A stretch of 64,000 nucleotides of DNA from Clavibacter capsici (lineage in GTDB: Bacteria; Actinomycetota; Actinomycetes; Actinomycetales; Microbacteriaceae), in NCBI RefSeq assembly GCF_001280205.1, contig NZ_CP012573.1, forward strand, positions 868,001 to 932,000, in the 5' to 3' direction. Positions 46,221-55,641 of this stretch are shown here, piece after piece. The notes beneath the pieces were generated by a model. It did not search any database and was not told the DNA's origin. It saw only the letters and a program-made list of their open reading frames with translations. Position numbers and translations under genes: made by a program. How positions within the stretch are numbered: position 1 is the stretch's first letter; each line of letters opens with the position of its first letter.

Positions 46221-47315
46221 GTGACCATCACCACCCGAAAGGCCGCCCTCGGCGGTCTCGCCGCCGTCGGCATCACCGCGATCCTCGCGGGCTGCGGCGC
46301 CGCCCCCGAGTCGACCGCGGGAGGCGCCGGCGGAGCCGCGAAGAGCGACCTGCTCACCTGCATGGTCTCCGACTCCGGCGGATTCGACGACAAGTCGTTC
46401 AACCAGCTCGGCTACGAGGGCCTCACCAAGGCCGTCGACGACCTCGGCCTCCCGGCCCCCAAGCCCGTCGAGTCGGCGTCCGAGACCGACTTCGCGCCCA
46501 ACCTCACCAACCTCGCCGACCAGGGCTGCGGCCTCATCGTCACCGTCGGCTTCCTCCTCAAGGAGGCCACCGAGGAGGCGGCGAAGGCCAACCCCGACAT
46601 CGAGTACGCGATCATCGACGACGCGCAGATCACCGCGGACAACGTGAAGCCGATCACCTTCAACACGAGCGAGGCCGCGTTCCTCGCGGGCTACTCGGCC
46701 GCGGCCTACTCGAAGACCGGCACGGTCGGCACCTTCGGCGGCCTGCAGATCCCGACCGTCACGATCTTCATGGACGGCTTCGTGGACGGCGTGGAGTACT
46801 ACAACGAGCAGAAGGGCAAGGACGTCAAGGCCATCGGCTGGGACGTCGCGAGCCAGAGCGGGTCGTTCACGGGCGAGTTCGTCGCCAACCAGACGGCCAA
46901 GACCGCCGCTCAGACCCTCATCGACCAGGGCGCGGACGTCATCATGCCCGTCGGCGGACCGATCTTCCTCAGCGCCGGCGAGGCCATCCGCGACTCCAGC
47001 GACAAGAAGGTCGTCATGGTGGGCGTCGACTCCGACGCCTACGAGACCGCGCCCGACCTCAAGGACCTCTTCCTCACCTCGGTGCTCAAGGGCATCGACG
47101 CGGGCGTCGAGGACGTCGTGAAGACCGCGGCGGACGACCAGTTCGACGCGACGCCCTACGTGGGGACGCTGAAGAACGGCGGCGTGGACATCGCCCCGTT
47201 CCACGACTACGAGTCCGAGGTCCCGTCGGACCTCTCGGGCGAGATCGAGACGATCAAGGCCGGCATCGTCGACGGCTCGATCACCGTCGAGTCGCCGTCG
47301 TCGCTGACGAAGTAG
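46221..47315 (+). CDS. BMP/PnrA-family nucleoside-binding lipoprotein, copy 2
   Basis: 364 residues. Signal peptide with lipobox LAGC (Cys near residue 23). Motifs SGGFDDKSFNQLGYEGL and TVTIFMDGFVDGVEYY match copy 1. It precedes the ABC genes and is the likely main binding protein of the nucleoside importer. GGAGG is placed five bases before the GTG. Copies 1 and 2 differ in the ligand-facing middle segment, which may widen the range of nucleosides bound (inference). Confidence 0.92.
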   Translation: MTITTRKAALGGLAAVGITAILAGCGAAPESTAGGAGGAAKSDLLTCMVSDSGGFDDKSFNQLGYEGLTKAVDDLGLPAPKPVESASETDFAPNLTNLADQGCGLIVTVGFLLKEATEEAAKANPDIEYAIIDDAQITADNVKPITFNTSEAAFLAGYSAAAYSKTGTVGTFGGLQIPTVTIFMDGFVDGVEYYNEQKGKDVKAIGWDVASQSGSFTGEFVANQTAKTAAQTLIDQGADVIMPVGGPIFLSAGEAIRDSSDKKVVMVGVDSDAYETAPDLKDLFLTSVLKGIDAGVEDVVKTAADDQFDATPYVGTLKNGGVDIAPFHDYESEVPSDLSGEIETIKAGIVDGSITVESPSSLTK

Positions 47316-47328
47316 CATCGAACGCACC

Positions 47329-47360
47329 GCGGGGGGATCGGCAGTCGCCGGTCCCCCCGC
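47329..47360 (+). terminator. Hairpin between the BMP gene and ABC ATPase gene
   Basis: GCGGGGGGA (47329-47337) pairs with TCCCCCCGC (47352-47360), with an inner CGG/CCG pairing. As a partial terminator it could set a high ratio of binding protein to transporter. Confidence 0.6.
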
Positions 47361-47384
47361 CGCGTGCTCACCACACCCACCGAA

Positions 47385-47390
47385 CAGATT
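47385..47390 (+). promoter_or_regulatory. Candidate leaderless -10 box (ABC ATPase)
   Basis: CAGATT, six bases, then ATG at 47397. It differs from the other boxes at its first base. No ribosome site precedes the ATG, which supports leaderless initiation. Confidence 0.35.
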
Positions 47391-47396
47391 GATCCG

Positions 47397-48938
47397 ATGA
47401 AGCTCGAACTGCGGGGCATCACCAAGCGCTTCGGCGCGCTGGTGGCCAACGACCACATCGACCTCGTCGTCCGCCCGGGGGAGATCCACTGCCTCCTCGG
47501 CGAGAACGGCGCCGGCAAGTCCACGCTGATGAACGTGCTCTACGGCCTGTACCAGGCCGAGGAGGGCGAGATCCTGCTGGACGACCGGGTGGCGCGGTTC
47601 GCCGGACCCGGCGACGCGATGGCCGCCGGCATCGGCATGGTCCACCAGCACTTCATGCTCATCCCCGTGTTCACGGTCGCGGAGAACGTCATGCTCGGGC
47701 ACGAGCAGACGAAGCTCGGCGGCCGGCTCGACCTCGCCGGAGCACGCGCGAAGGTGCGCGAGATCTCGGCCCGGTTCGGCTTCGACGTGGATCCCGACGC
47801 GCTCGTCGCCGACCTGCCCGTCGGCGTGCAGCAGCGCGTGGAGATCATCAAGGCCCTGTCGCGCGACGCGGAGGTGCTCGTGTTCGACGAGCCGACCGCG
47901 GTGCTCACCCCGCAGGAGACCGACGAGCTCATGGTGATCATGAAGCAGCTGCGGGACGCCGGGACGGGCATCGTCTTCATCACCCACAAGCTGCGCGAGG
48001 TGCGCGAGGTCGCGGACCGCATCACCGTGATTCGGCTCGGCAAGGTGGTCGGCGAGGCCGAGCCCACAGCCACCAACGCGGAGCTCGCCTCGCTCATGGT
48101 CGGCCGGAGCGTGTCGCTCACCGTCCAGAAGGCGCCGGCGACGCCGGGCGACGCGGCCCTCGTGGTCCGCGACCTCACGGTCGTGGACGCCGCCGGCCAG
48201 GTCGTCGTCGACGGCGTGAGCTTCGAGGTGCACGCGGGGGAGATCCTCGCCATCGCGGGCGTGCAGGGCAACGGCCAGACCGAGCTCACCGAGGCGATCC
48301 TCGGGCTGCAGCCCCGCGTGTCCGGCACCATCGACCTCGACGGGACGCGCCTCACCGGCCGCTCCGTCCGGCGCGTGCTCGACGCGGGCGTCGGCTTCGT
48401 GCCCGAGGACCGCAACGAGGACGGTCTCGTCGCCGAGTTCTCCATCGCCGAGAACCTCATGCTCGACCGCTCCGACAGCCCGCCGTTCGTGGTCGCCGGA
48501 TCCCTGAAGCTCGGCTACCTCGACTCGTTCGCGCGCGACCGCGTGCGCGAGTTCGACATCCGGACGCAGGGCATCGAGACCCACGTCGGCCGGCTCTCCG
48601 GCGGCAACGCGCAGAAGGTCGTGCTCGCCCGCGAGCTGAGCCGGGAGCTCCGCCTGTTCGTCGCCGCGCAGCCCACGCGCGGCCTCGACGTCGGCTCCAT
48701 CGAGTTCGTGCACACCCGCGTCGTCGAGACGCGCGACCGGGGCCTGCCCGTCATCGTCGTCTCCACGGAGCTCGACGAGGTCGTCGCGCTCGCCGACCGG
48801 ATCGCCGTCATGTACCGCGGCGGCATCGTCGGCATCGTCCCGGGCGACACCCCGCGCGACGTGCTCGGCCTCATGATGGCCGGCGAGGTCCCGGCATCCG
48901 TCCCCACCACCACGACCGCCGGAGGGCGCCCCGCATGA
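47397..48938 (+). CDS. Nucleoside ABC transporter ATP-binding protein (two ATPase domains)
   Basis: 513 residues, two tandem ATPase modules as in RbsA/NupO/BmpB-type importers. Module 1: Walker A GENGAGKST at 36-44, Walker B VLVFDEPTAVL. Module 2: degenerate Walker A GVQGNGQTEL near residue 288 and signature LSGGNAQKVVLAREL. The second module probably has reduced hydrolysis, as in relatives. The ATG start is set by the family N-terminus MKLELRGITKRFG. Overlaps the first permease (ATGA). Confidence 0.94.
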   Translation: MKLELRGITKRFGALVANDHIDLVVRPGEIHCLLGENGAGKSTLMNVLYGLYQAEEGEILLDDRVARFAGPGDAMAAGIGMVHQHFMLIPVFTVAENVMLGHEQTKLGGRLDLAGARAKVREISARFGFDVDPDALVADLPVGVQQRVEIIKALSRDAEVLVFDEPTAVLTPQETDELMVIMKQLRDAGTGIVFITHKLREVREVADRITVIRLGKVVGEAEPTATNAELASLMVGRSVSLTVQKAPATPGDAALVVRDLTVVDAAGQVVVDGVSFEVHAGEILAIAGVQGNGQTELTEAILGLQPRVSGTIDLDGTRLTGRSVRRVLDAGVGFVPEDRNEDGLVAEFSIAENLMLDRSDSPPFVVAGSLKLGYLDSFARDRVREFDIRTQGIETHVGRLSGGNAQKVVLARELSRELRLFVAAQPTRGLDVGSIEFVHTRVVETRDRGLPVIVVSTELDEVVALADRIAVMYRGGIVGIVPGDTPRDVLGLMMAGEVPASVPTTTTAGGRPA

Positions 48939-50317
48939 CCGACGACACCACTCGTCCCGAGGGCCACGGTCCCGAGGACCCGTCCGCGGGGCAGCTGCCC
49001 GCCTCCGGTCGCGAGTCCGGATCCGTGGGCGACCCCACGCGCTCGGAGGCGCCCGCGGGCGTGCCCGCCGTCGCCACCGCCGAGCCCGCCCCCGGCTCCG
49101 GCTCCGACGGCGGGGGATCCCGCGCCGGTCAGGTGCTCCGCGAGATCGCGAGCGGCAGCGCGCTGCTGTCGGTGCTCGCGGTCGTGCTGTCGCTCGTCGT
49201 CGGCGCCCTGCTCATCGCCGTCACCGACGAGGCGACGCAGAAGGCGGCCGGCTACTTCTTCAGCCGCCCGCTCGACACGCTGCGGGCCGGATGGGATGCG
49301 GCCAGCGGCGCGTACTCCGCTCTCTTCCAGGGCTCGATCTACAACTTCCGCCGCCCGGGCTTCGCGAACGGCATCAAGCCGCTCACCGAGACGCTCACCT
49401 TCGCCACCCCGCTCATCGCGGCCGGCCTCGGCGTGGCGCTCGCGTTCCGCGTGGGCCTGTTCAACATCGGCGCCCGCGGGCAGATGCTCATCGCCGCCGC
49501 GTGCGCCGGCTGGGTCGGCTTCAGCTTCGACATGCCGCCCGTGGTCCACCTGGTGCTCGCGGTCGGCGCGGGCATCCTCGGCGGCGCGGTCTGGGGCGGG
49601 ATCGTCGGCCTCCTCAAGGCGCGCACGGGCGCGCACGAGGTGATCGTCACGATCATGCTCAACTACGTCGCGTTCTACCTCCTCTCCTACCTGCTGCGGA
49701 CGCCGGGCCTCCTCCAGGCGCCCGGGTCCAACAACCCGAAGACCCCGGGCATGAAGGACAGCGCGGTCTTCCCCGCCCTCCTCGGCGACGGGTACTCGCT
49801 GCACGCGGGCTTCCTCGTCGTCGTGGTCGCCACGGTGATCGTCTGGTACCTCCTCAACCGCTCCGGACTCGGCTTCCGGTTCCGCGCGGTGGGCGAGAAC
49901 CCGAGCGCGGCGCGGGTCGCGGGCATCGACGTCAAGAACTCGTACCTCTACGCCATGCTCATCTCCGGCGGGCTCGCGGGCCTCGCCGGGGCGAGCCAGG
50001 TGCTCGGCACGGTCACCACGGGCTTCAGCTCGGGGATCGACGCGGGCATCGGCTTCGACGCCATCACGGTGGCGCTGCTCGGCCGCAGCCGGCCGTGGGG
50101 CGTGTTCGTCGCGGGGATCCTGTTCGGCGCGTTCAAGGCCGGCGGGTTCTCCATGCAGGCGGCCGAGGGCGTGCCCATCGACATCGTCGTGGTCGTCCAG
50201 TCGCTCATCGTCCTGTTCATCGCGGCGCCGCCGCTCGTCCGGGCGGTCTTCCGACTGCCCGCGCCGGGCCAGGCGCGTCGCACCATCCGGATCCGGAAGG
50301 CGGCGCTCAGCTCGTGA
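48935..50317 (+). CDS. Nucleoside ABC transporter permease 1
   Basis: 460 residues. The first 65 are Pro/Gly/Ser-rich and hydrophilic, an extension not usual in BmpC/NupP permeases. The rest has about ten membrane segments of the branched-chain/ribose permease type, with GARGQMLIAAACAGW and GHEVIVTIMLNYVA-like motifs (here AHEVIVTIMLNYVAFYLL). Pairs with the next permease; GTGA overlap. Confidence 0.92.
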   Translation: MTDDTTRPEGHGPEDPSAGQLPASGRESGSVGDPTRSEAPAGVPAVATAEPAPGSGSDGGGSRAGQVLREIASGSALLSVLAVVLSLVVGALLIAVTDEATQKAAGYFFSRPLDTLRAGWDAASGAYSALFQGSIYNFRRPGFANGIKPLTETLTFATPLIAAGLGVALAFRVGLFNIGARGQMLIAAACAGWVGFSFDMPPVVHLVLAVGAGILGGAVWGGIVGLLKARTGAHEVIVTIMLNYVAFYLLSYLLRTPGLLQAPGSNNPKTPGMKDSAVFPALLGDGYSLHAGFLVVVVATVIVWYLLNRSGLGFRFRAVGENPSAARVAGIDVKNSYLYAMLISGGLAGLAGASQVLGTVTTGFSSGIDAGIGFDAITVALLGRSRPWGVFVAGILFGAFKAGGFSMQAAEGVPIDIVVVVQSLIVLFIAAPPLVRAVFRLPAPGQARRTIRIRKAALSS

Positions 50318-51618
50318 CCGCGACCACCCCCACCGCCGCGCCCACGCCGGCGCCCCACGGCCCCGCGGCCGCCGCCCTCGAGCGCGCCGTCGCGACGAGC
50401 TGGAAGGCGCCCGTCGCCTTCGGGATCTTCACCGTCGTCTCGCTCGTCCTCTTCGTGCTCCTCGGGCGCGAGGGATCCAGCACGTTCGGGCTCTCCACGG
50501 GCACCGACCTCATCCAGCTGGCGCCGCTCGTGCTGCCGACCGCCGCGACGGGCGTCGCCGTGACGGTGCTGCTCGCCGCGCTCACGGTGGTGTCCGCCCT
50601 GCTGGTGCGCCGGTCGGCGAAGGTGCCGCTGTGGCTCACGGTCGTGTTCGCGATCCTGTTCCTCGTGGCGTTCCTCACCTGGGCGTCCGCGGGCCAGACC
50701 ATCCCCGTGCCCGGCCTCCTCGTCGGGACCGTGAGCCTGTCCGTGCCGCTCATCTTCGGCGCGCTCGGCGGCGTGCTGTCGGAGCGGGTCGGCGTCGTCA
50801 ACGTCGCGATCGAGGGGCAGCTGCTCGCGGGCGCGTTCGTGTCGGCGGTCGTCGCCTCCGTGACGGGCCAGCCGCTCATCGGCCTCGCCTCCGCGATGGT
50901 GGCCGGCATGCTCGTGTCGTTCGTGCTGGCGGCCTTCGCCATCAAGTACCTGGTCGACCAGGTCATCGTGGGCGTCGTGCTCAACGTGCTCGTCACGGGC
51001 CTCACGAGCTTCCTGTTCTCGCAGGTGCTCTCGGCCGACCCGGGCACGCTCAACTCGCCGCCGCGCTTCGACCGCATCGACATCCCGGTCCTCGGCCAGA
51101 TCCCCATCATCGGACCCGTGCTGTTCCGGCAGACGATCATCGTCTACCTCATGTACGTGGCCGTCTTCCTCGTCTGGTACTGCCTCTTCCACACCCGCTG
51201 GGGCCTCCGCCTCCGCGCGGTGGGCGAGCACCCGCAGGCCGCCGACACCGTGGGCATCAAGGTCGCGGGCACCCGGTTCTGGAACGTCTCCCTCGCGGGC
51301 GCGATCGCGGGCCTGGGCGGCGCGTTCTTCACGCTCGGCTCCGTCGGCGCGTTCAACAAGGAGATGACGGCGGGCGCGGGCTTCATCGCGCTGGCCGCGG
51401 TCATCTTCGGCCGGTGGGATCCGCTGCGCGCCACGCTCGCGGCCCTCCTGTTCGGGTTCGCGAGCAACCTGCAGAACGTCCTCGGCGTCATCGGGTCGCC
51501 CGTGCCGAGCGAGTTCATGCTGATGCTGCCGTACGTCGTGACCATCGCCGCGGTCGCAGGCCTCGTGGGGCAGGTGCGCGGCCCCGCCGCCGCCGGCAAG
51601 CCCTACGTGAAGTCGTGA
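50314..51618 (+). CDS. Nucleoside ABC transporter permease 2
   Basis: 434 residues, about ten membrane segments. Motifs LGGVLSERVGVVNVAIEGQLLAGAF and FITLGSVGAFNKEM-like loops (here GGAFFTLGSVGAFNKEMTAG) mark the NupQ/BmpD class. The GTG start overlaps permease 1, and the stop overlaps cdd. This links import directly to nucleoside degradation. Confidence 0.92.
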   Translation: MTATTPTAAPTPAPHGPAAAALERAVATSWKAPVAFGIFTVVSLVLFVLLGREGSSTFGLSTGTDLIQLAPLVLPTAATGVAVTVLLAALTVVSALLVRRSAKVPLWLTVVFAILFLVAFLTWASAGQTIPVPGLLVGTVSLSVPLIFGALGGVLSERVGVVNVAIEGQLLAGAFVSAVVASVTGQPLIGLASAMVAGMLVSFVLAAFAIKYLVDQVIVGVVLNVLVTGLTSFLFSQVLSADPGTLNSPPRFDRIDIPVLGQIPIIGPVLFRQTIIVYLMYVAVFLVWYCLFHTRWGLRLRAVGEHPQAADTVGIKVAGTRFWNVSLAGAIAGLGGAFFTLGSVGAFNKEMTAGAGFIALAAVIFGRWDPLRATLAALLFGFASNLQNVLGVIGSPVPSEFMLMLPYVVTIAAVAGLVGQVRGPAAAGKPYVKS

Positions 51619-52046
51619 GCGCCGTGGAGCCCGTGGAGTCGGGCGGCATCGACTGGGGGTCGCTCCGCGAGGCGGCCCATGAGGCCATGGGCCGCGCGTA
51701 CGTCCCGTACTCGCGCTTCCCGGTGGGCGTCGCGGCCATCGCCACCGACGGCCGCGTCATCACCGGCTGCAACGTGGAGAACGCGTCCTACGGCCTGACG
51801 CTCTGCGCCGAGTGCGCGCTCGTCTCGGTCCTCCACCTCACGGGCGGCGGCCAGCTGGTCGCCTTCACGTGCGTGGACGGCGACGGGAACATCCTCATGC
51901 CGTGCGGGCGCTGCCGGCAGCTGCTGTTCGAGCACGCGGTGCCGGGGATGCTGCTGGAGACCGTGTCGGGGATCCGCACGATCGACGAGGTCCTGCCCGA
52001 CGCCTTCGGGCCGAGCACGCTGGACGCCTACGGGGTCCGCCCGTGA
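51615..52046 (+). CDS. cdd: Cytidine deaminase
   Basis: Deaminates cytidine and deoxycytidine to uridines. 143 residues, homotetramer class. Zinc ligands are Cys64, Cys97 and Cys100; catalytic Glu66 lies in CAEC. VPYSRFPVGVAA is the substrate loop. GTG overlaps the permease stop; the stop overlaps deoA. Confidence 0.96.
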   Translation: MSAVEPVESGGIDWGSLREAAHEAMGRAYVPYSRFPVGVAAIATDGRVITGCNVENASYGLTLCAECALVSVLHLTGGGQLVAFTCVDGDGNILMPCGRCRQLLFEHAVPGMLLETVSGIRTIDEVLPDAFGPSTLDAYGVRP

Positions 52047-53341
52047 GCGCCGCGTACGACGTCGTCGACCTGATCCGCGCCAAGCGCGACGGCGGCCGGC
52101 TCTCCACCGCCGAGATCGACTGGCTCGTCGCGGCGTACACCGACCGCTACGTGGCGGACGAGCAGATGGCCGCGCTCGCGATGGCGATCCTGCTCCGCGG
52201 CATGGACCGCACCGAGATCCGCGACCTGACGCTCGCCATGATCGCGAGCGGCGAGACCCTCGACTTCTCGGGTCTCGGCAAGCCCACGGTCGACAAGCAC
52301 TCCACGGGCGGCGTGGGCGACAAGATCACCCTCCCGCTGATGCCGCTGGTCGCCTCCTACGGCGTCGCGGTGCCGCAGCTCTCGGGCCGCGGCCTCGGTC
52401 ACACGGGCGGCACGCTCGACAAGCTCGAGTCGATCCCCGGCTGGCGCGCCGACCTCTCCACGGAGGAGATGGTGCAGCAGATGAGGGACCACGGCGGCGT
52501 GGTCTGCGCGGCCGGCAGCGGCCTCGCCCCCGCGGACAAGCGCCTCTACGCGCTCCGCGACACGACGGGCACGGTCGAGGCGATCCCGCTCATCGCCTCC
52601 AGCATCATGAGCAAGAAGATCGCGGAGGGCACGGGCGCGCTCGTCCTGGACGTGAAGTTCGGCGGCGGCGCCTTCATGACCGACATCGACCGGTCGCGCG
52701 AGCTCGCGCGCACCATGGTCGAGCTCGGCACCGACGCGGGCGTGCGGACGACCGCGCTCCTCACCGACATGGACGTGCCGCTCGGCCTCGCCATCGGCAA
52801 CGCCAACGAGGTGCGCGAGTCCGTCGAGGTGCTCGCGGGCGGCGGCCCCGCCGACGTCGTGGAGCTCACCCTCGCGCTCGCGCGCGAGATGCTCGCGGCC
52901 GTCGGGATCCCCGACGCCGACGTCGAGGAGGCCCTCCGCGACGGCCGGGCCATGGACTCGTGGCGCGCCACCGTGCGCGCGCAGGGCGGGGATCCGGACG
53001 CCGCGCTGCCCGTGGCCCGCGAGACGCACGTGGTCACCGCCGAGCGCGACGGCGTGCTCGTGCAGCAGGAGGCGCTCCCGTTCGGCATCGCCGCCTGGCG
53101 CCTCGGCGCCGGACGCGCGCGCCAGGGCGACGCCGTGCAGCACGCCGCGGGAGTGGACCTGCACGCGAAGCCCGGGGACCGCGTCCGCCGCGGCGACCCG
53201 CTGTTCACGCTGTCCGCCGACGAGCCCGAGCGGTTCGCCCGCGCGCTGGAGTCGCTCGAGGGCGCCTACCGCGTCGGCGACCCGGAGGAGCACGTCGCGC
53301 GCGGCCCGCTCGTGCGGGAGCGCATCACCGCAGAGGGCTGA
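52043..53341 (+). CDS. deoA: Thymidine (pyrimidine-nucleoside) phosphorylase
   Basis: Splits thymidine or uridine with phosphate to base and (deoxy)ribose-1-phosphate. 432 residues. Signature KHSTGGVGDKITLPLMP, then SGRGLGHTGGTLDKLESIPG, and the C-terminal domain with HAKPGDRVRRGDPLF. Last gene of the ABC-cdd-deoA operon, joined to cdd by GTGA. The product sugar phosphate can be handled by the mutase at 58-59.7 kb. Confidence 0.95.
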   Translation: MSAAYDVVDLIRAKRDGGRLSTAEIDWLVAAYTDRYVADEQMAALAMAILLRGMDRTEIRDLTLAMIASGETLDFSGLGKPTVDKHSTGGVGDKITLPLMPLVASYGVAVPQLSGRGLGHTGGTLDKLESIPGWRADLSTEEMVQQMRDHGGVVCAAGSGLAPADKRLYALRDTTGTVEAIPLIASSIMSKKIAEGTGALVLDVKFGGGAFMTDIDRSRELARTMVELGTDAGVRTTALLTDMDVPLGLAIGNANEVRESVEVLAGGGPADVVELTLALAREMLAAVGIPDADVEEALRDGRAMDSWRATVRAQGGDPDAALPVARETHVVTAERDGVLVQQEALPFGIAAWRLGAGRARQGDAVQHAAGVDLHAKPGDRVRRGDPLFTLSADEPERFARALESLEGAYRVGDPEEHVARGPLVRERITAEG

Positions 53342-53353
53342 TCCGGTCGCGTC

Positions 53354-53380
53354 CGGCCGCCGTCCGCGCGACGACGGCCG
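53354..53380. terminator. Hairpin between deoA and the nucleoside hydrolase
   Basis: CGGCCG-C-CGTC pairs with GACG-A-CGGCCG around CGCGC, one mismatch. It lies between convergent genes and can act for both. Confidence 0.5.
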
Positions 53381-53413
53381 GGCGCGCCGCCCCTCGCGAC
53401 GTCGCGCCGCGCC

Positions 53414-54349
53414 TCAGCCGATGCGCTCGAGGGCGTCGACCACCACGTCCCAGAAGCCGGCGTGGTCGAGGTCGACCGCCACCTGCGTCGTGCAGCCGGT
53501 GGGCGCGGGACGGCGGAGGTCGGCCACGGTCATGCCGGTCGTGTGCGTGCCCGAGAGCTCCACCGAGATCGGCGCGCGCCGCACCGAGACGAGCCGCGGG
53601 TCGATGACGCGGGCGACCGCGCACGGGTCGTGCACGGGCGGGCTCGGGAAGTCCTGCCGGTCGTGGTAGGCCCGGCCGTACGACTCCATCGAGTCGACGA
53701 CGAAGCGCGCCGCCGGCGTGCCGATGGCGGCGATGCGCGCCATGACCTCGGGCGTCGCGGTCGCCTGGTAGGTGAGGTCGAGCCCCACCATGGTCACGGG
53801 CCACGCCTCGCCGAACACGATGTGGGCGGCCTCCGGATCCACCGCGACGTTGAACTCCGCGACCGCCGTGCTGTTGCCGTGGTGGTACCCGCCGCCCATG
53901 AGCACGACCTCCTTCACGCGCTCGACGATGCGCGGCTCGCGGCGCACGGCGAGGGCGACGTTGGTGAGCGCCCCGATGGGCACGAGGGTGATCTCGCCGG
54001 GCGCGTGCGCCATGACGGTTTCGATGATGAGGTCCACCGCGTGCCGCCGGTCGAGCGCCACGGTCGGCTCCGGCAGCTCGGGCCCGTCGAGGCCGGTCTC
54101 CCCGTGGATCTCGGGCGCCGTCATCACGGGCCGGACCAGCGGGCGCGCGCAGCCGGCCGCGACGGGCACGCCGTGGATCCCGGCGACCGTCGCGACCGCG
54201 AGCGCGTTCCGCGTGACCTTCTCGAGCGTCTGGTTCCCGGCGACCGTGGTGATGCCGACGAGCTCCACCTCGGGGCTGCCGTGCGCGAGCATCAGCGCGA
54301 GGGCGTCGTCGTGCCCGGGGTCGCAGTCGATCAGGATCTTGCGGGGCAT
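53414..54349 (-). CDS. Inosine-uridine preferring nucleoside hydrolase
   Basis: Cleaves ribonucleosides to base plus ribose. 311 residues. The calcium/ribose cluster IDCDPGHDDALALMLA (Asp8, 10, 14, 15) is intact, with VPIGALTNVALAV and EFNVAVDPEAAHIVF further on. GGAGG precedes the ATG by three to four bases. Free ribose released here needs ribokinase, found at 15.1 kb. Confidence 0.94.
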   Translation of the reverse strand: MPRKILIDCDPGHDDALALMLAHGSPEVELVGITTVAGNQTLEKVTRNALAVATVAGIHGVPVAAGCARPLVRPVMTAPEIHGETGLDGPELPEPTVALDRRHAVDLIIETVMAHAPGEITLVPIGALTNVALAVRREPRIVERVKEVVLMGGGYHHGNSTAVAEFNVAVDPEAAHIVFGEAWPVTMVGLDLTYQATATPEVMARIAAIGTPAARFVVDSMESYGRAYHDRQDFPSPPVHDPCAVARVIDPRLVSVRRAPISVELSGTHTTGMTVADLRRPAPTGCTTQVAVDLDHAGFWDVVVDALERIG

Positions 54350-54377
54350 GGGTCCTCCGGCTCGGGTCGCGCCCCGC

Positions 54378-54394
54378 CGGTGCGTGGCGCACCG
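54378..54394. promoter_or_regulatory. Inverted repeat between the nucleoside hydrolase and add genes
   Basis: CGGTGCG and CGCACCG are perfect arms around TGG in a 103-base divergent gap. It is a candidate operator shared by both genes. Confidence 0.4.
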
Positions 54395-54440
54395 ATCGTT
54401 CGTGTGCCGACGACCTCCGCGTGGGCCTCGACGAGGCTAG

Positions 54441-54446
54441 TAGATT
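54441..54446 (+). promoter_or_regulatory. -10 box of a probable leaderless promoter (add)
   Basis: TAGATT, six bases, then the ATG at 54453; identical in form to the box before the first BMP gene. Confidence 0.6.
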
Positions 54447-54452
54447 CGTCCC

Positions 54453-55571
54453 ATGACACGCGCTCCCGAGGACTCCACGCTGCCCGGCGGAGGGTCGTAC
54501 CGCGACCTCCCCAAGGTCTCCCTGCACGACCACCTCGACGGCGGCCTCCGCCCCGGCACGATCGTCGAGCTCGGCGACGAGGCCGGCATCGAGCTCCCCG
54601 CCCAGGAGGCCGACGCGCTCGGCGAGTGGTTCCGCACCAGCGCCGACTCCGGATCCCTCGTCGACTACCTGAAGACCTTCGACGTCACCATCGCCGTCAT
54701 GCAGACCGAGGAGAACCTGGCGCGCGTCGCCCGGGAGTTCGTCGAGGACCTCGCGGACGACGGCGTCGTCTACGGCGAGATCCGGTGGGCGCCCGAGCAG
54801 CACCTTACCCGGGGCCTGTCGCTCGACGCCGTCGTCGAGGCCGTGCAGTCCGGCATCGAGGAGGGCGTGCGCGGCGTCGAGGAGGCGGGCGGATCCATCC
54901 GCGTCGGCCAGCTGGTCAGCGCCATGCGCCACCTCGACCGCGGCACCGAGATCGCCGAGCTCGCCGTCCGGCACCGCGACCGCGGCGTCGTCGGCTTCGA
55001 CATCGCGGGCCCCGAGGCCGGATTCCCGCCGTCCCGCCTGCAGGGCGCGTTCGACCTCCTGGCGCGCGAGTGGATGCCCCGCACGGTCCACGCGGGCGAG
55101 GCCGACGGCCTCGAGTCCATCCGCTCCGCCCTGCTCGACGGCCGCGCGCTCCGCCTCGGCCACGGCGTGCGCATCGCCGAGGACATCGAGATCGACAGCG
55201 AGGAGGGCGAGGACGTCTTCGTCACCCTCGGCACGCTCGCGCAGTGGGTGAAGGACCGCGGGATCCCGCTCGAGCTCAGCCCGTCGTCCAACCTGCAGAC
55301 CGGCGCCATCGAGGCGTGGGGCGACACGATGCGCGACCACCCCTTCGACCTGCTCTACCAGCTCGGCTTCGCCGTCACGGTGAACACCGACAACCGCCTC
55401 ATGAGCGGCACCTCCATCAGCCGGGAGCTCGCGCTCCTCACGGACGCGTTCGCGTACGACCTCGACGACCACGAGGCCTTCCAGCTGAACGCGGCCGCCG
55501 CGGCCTTCCTGCCGCTGGAGGAGCGCGAGGCGCTCGCCGACATCGTCTCCGACGGTTTCGCCCGCCTGTAG
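54453..55571 (+). CDS. add: Adenosine deaminase
   Basis: Converts (deoxy)adenosine to (deoxy)inosine. 372 residues. Zinc site HDHLDGG (His25, His27), VHAGEA, and C-terminal SNLQTGAI and VNTDNRLMSGTS with the catalytic Asp. Product inosine is the substrate of the hydrolase and of the PNP at 59.7 kb. Confidence 0.95.
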   Translation: MTRAPEDSTLPGGGSYRDLPKVSLHDHLDGGLRPGTIVELGDEAGIELPAQEADALGEWFRTSADSGSLVDYLKTFDVTIAVMQTEENLARVAREFVEDLADDGVVYGEIRWAPEQHLTRGLSLDAVVEAVQSGIEEGVRGVEEAGGSIRVGQLVSAMRHLDRGTEIAELAVRHRDRGVVGFDIAGPEAGFPPSRLQGAFDLLAREWMPRTVHAGEADGLESIRSALLDGRALRLGHGVRIAEDIEIDSEEGEDVFVTLGTLAQWVKDRGIPLELSPSSNLQTGAIEAWGDTMRDHPFDLLYQLGFAVTVNTDNRLMSGTSISRELALLTDAFAYDLDDHEAFQLNAAAAAFLPLEEREALADIVSDGFARL

Positions 55572-55641
55572 CCCGGGCGCCACGGCCTCCCGTCCCGCTC
55601 GTCCCGTCCCGCTCGCCGCTTCGACAGAGAGGTCGCACCCC

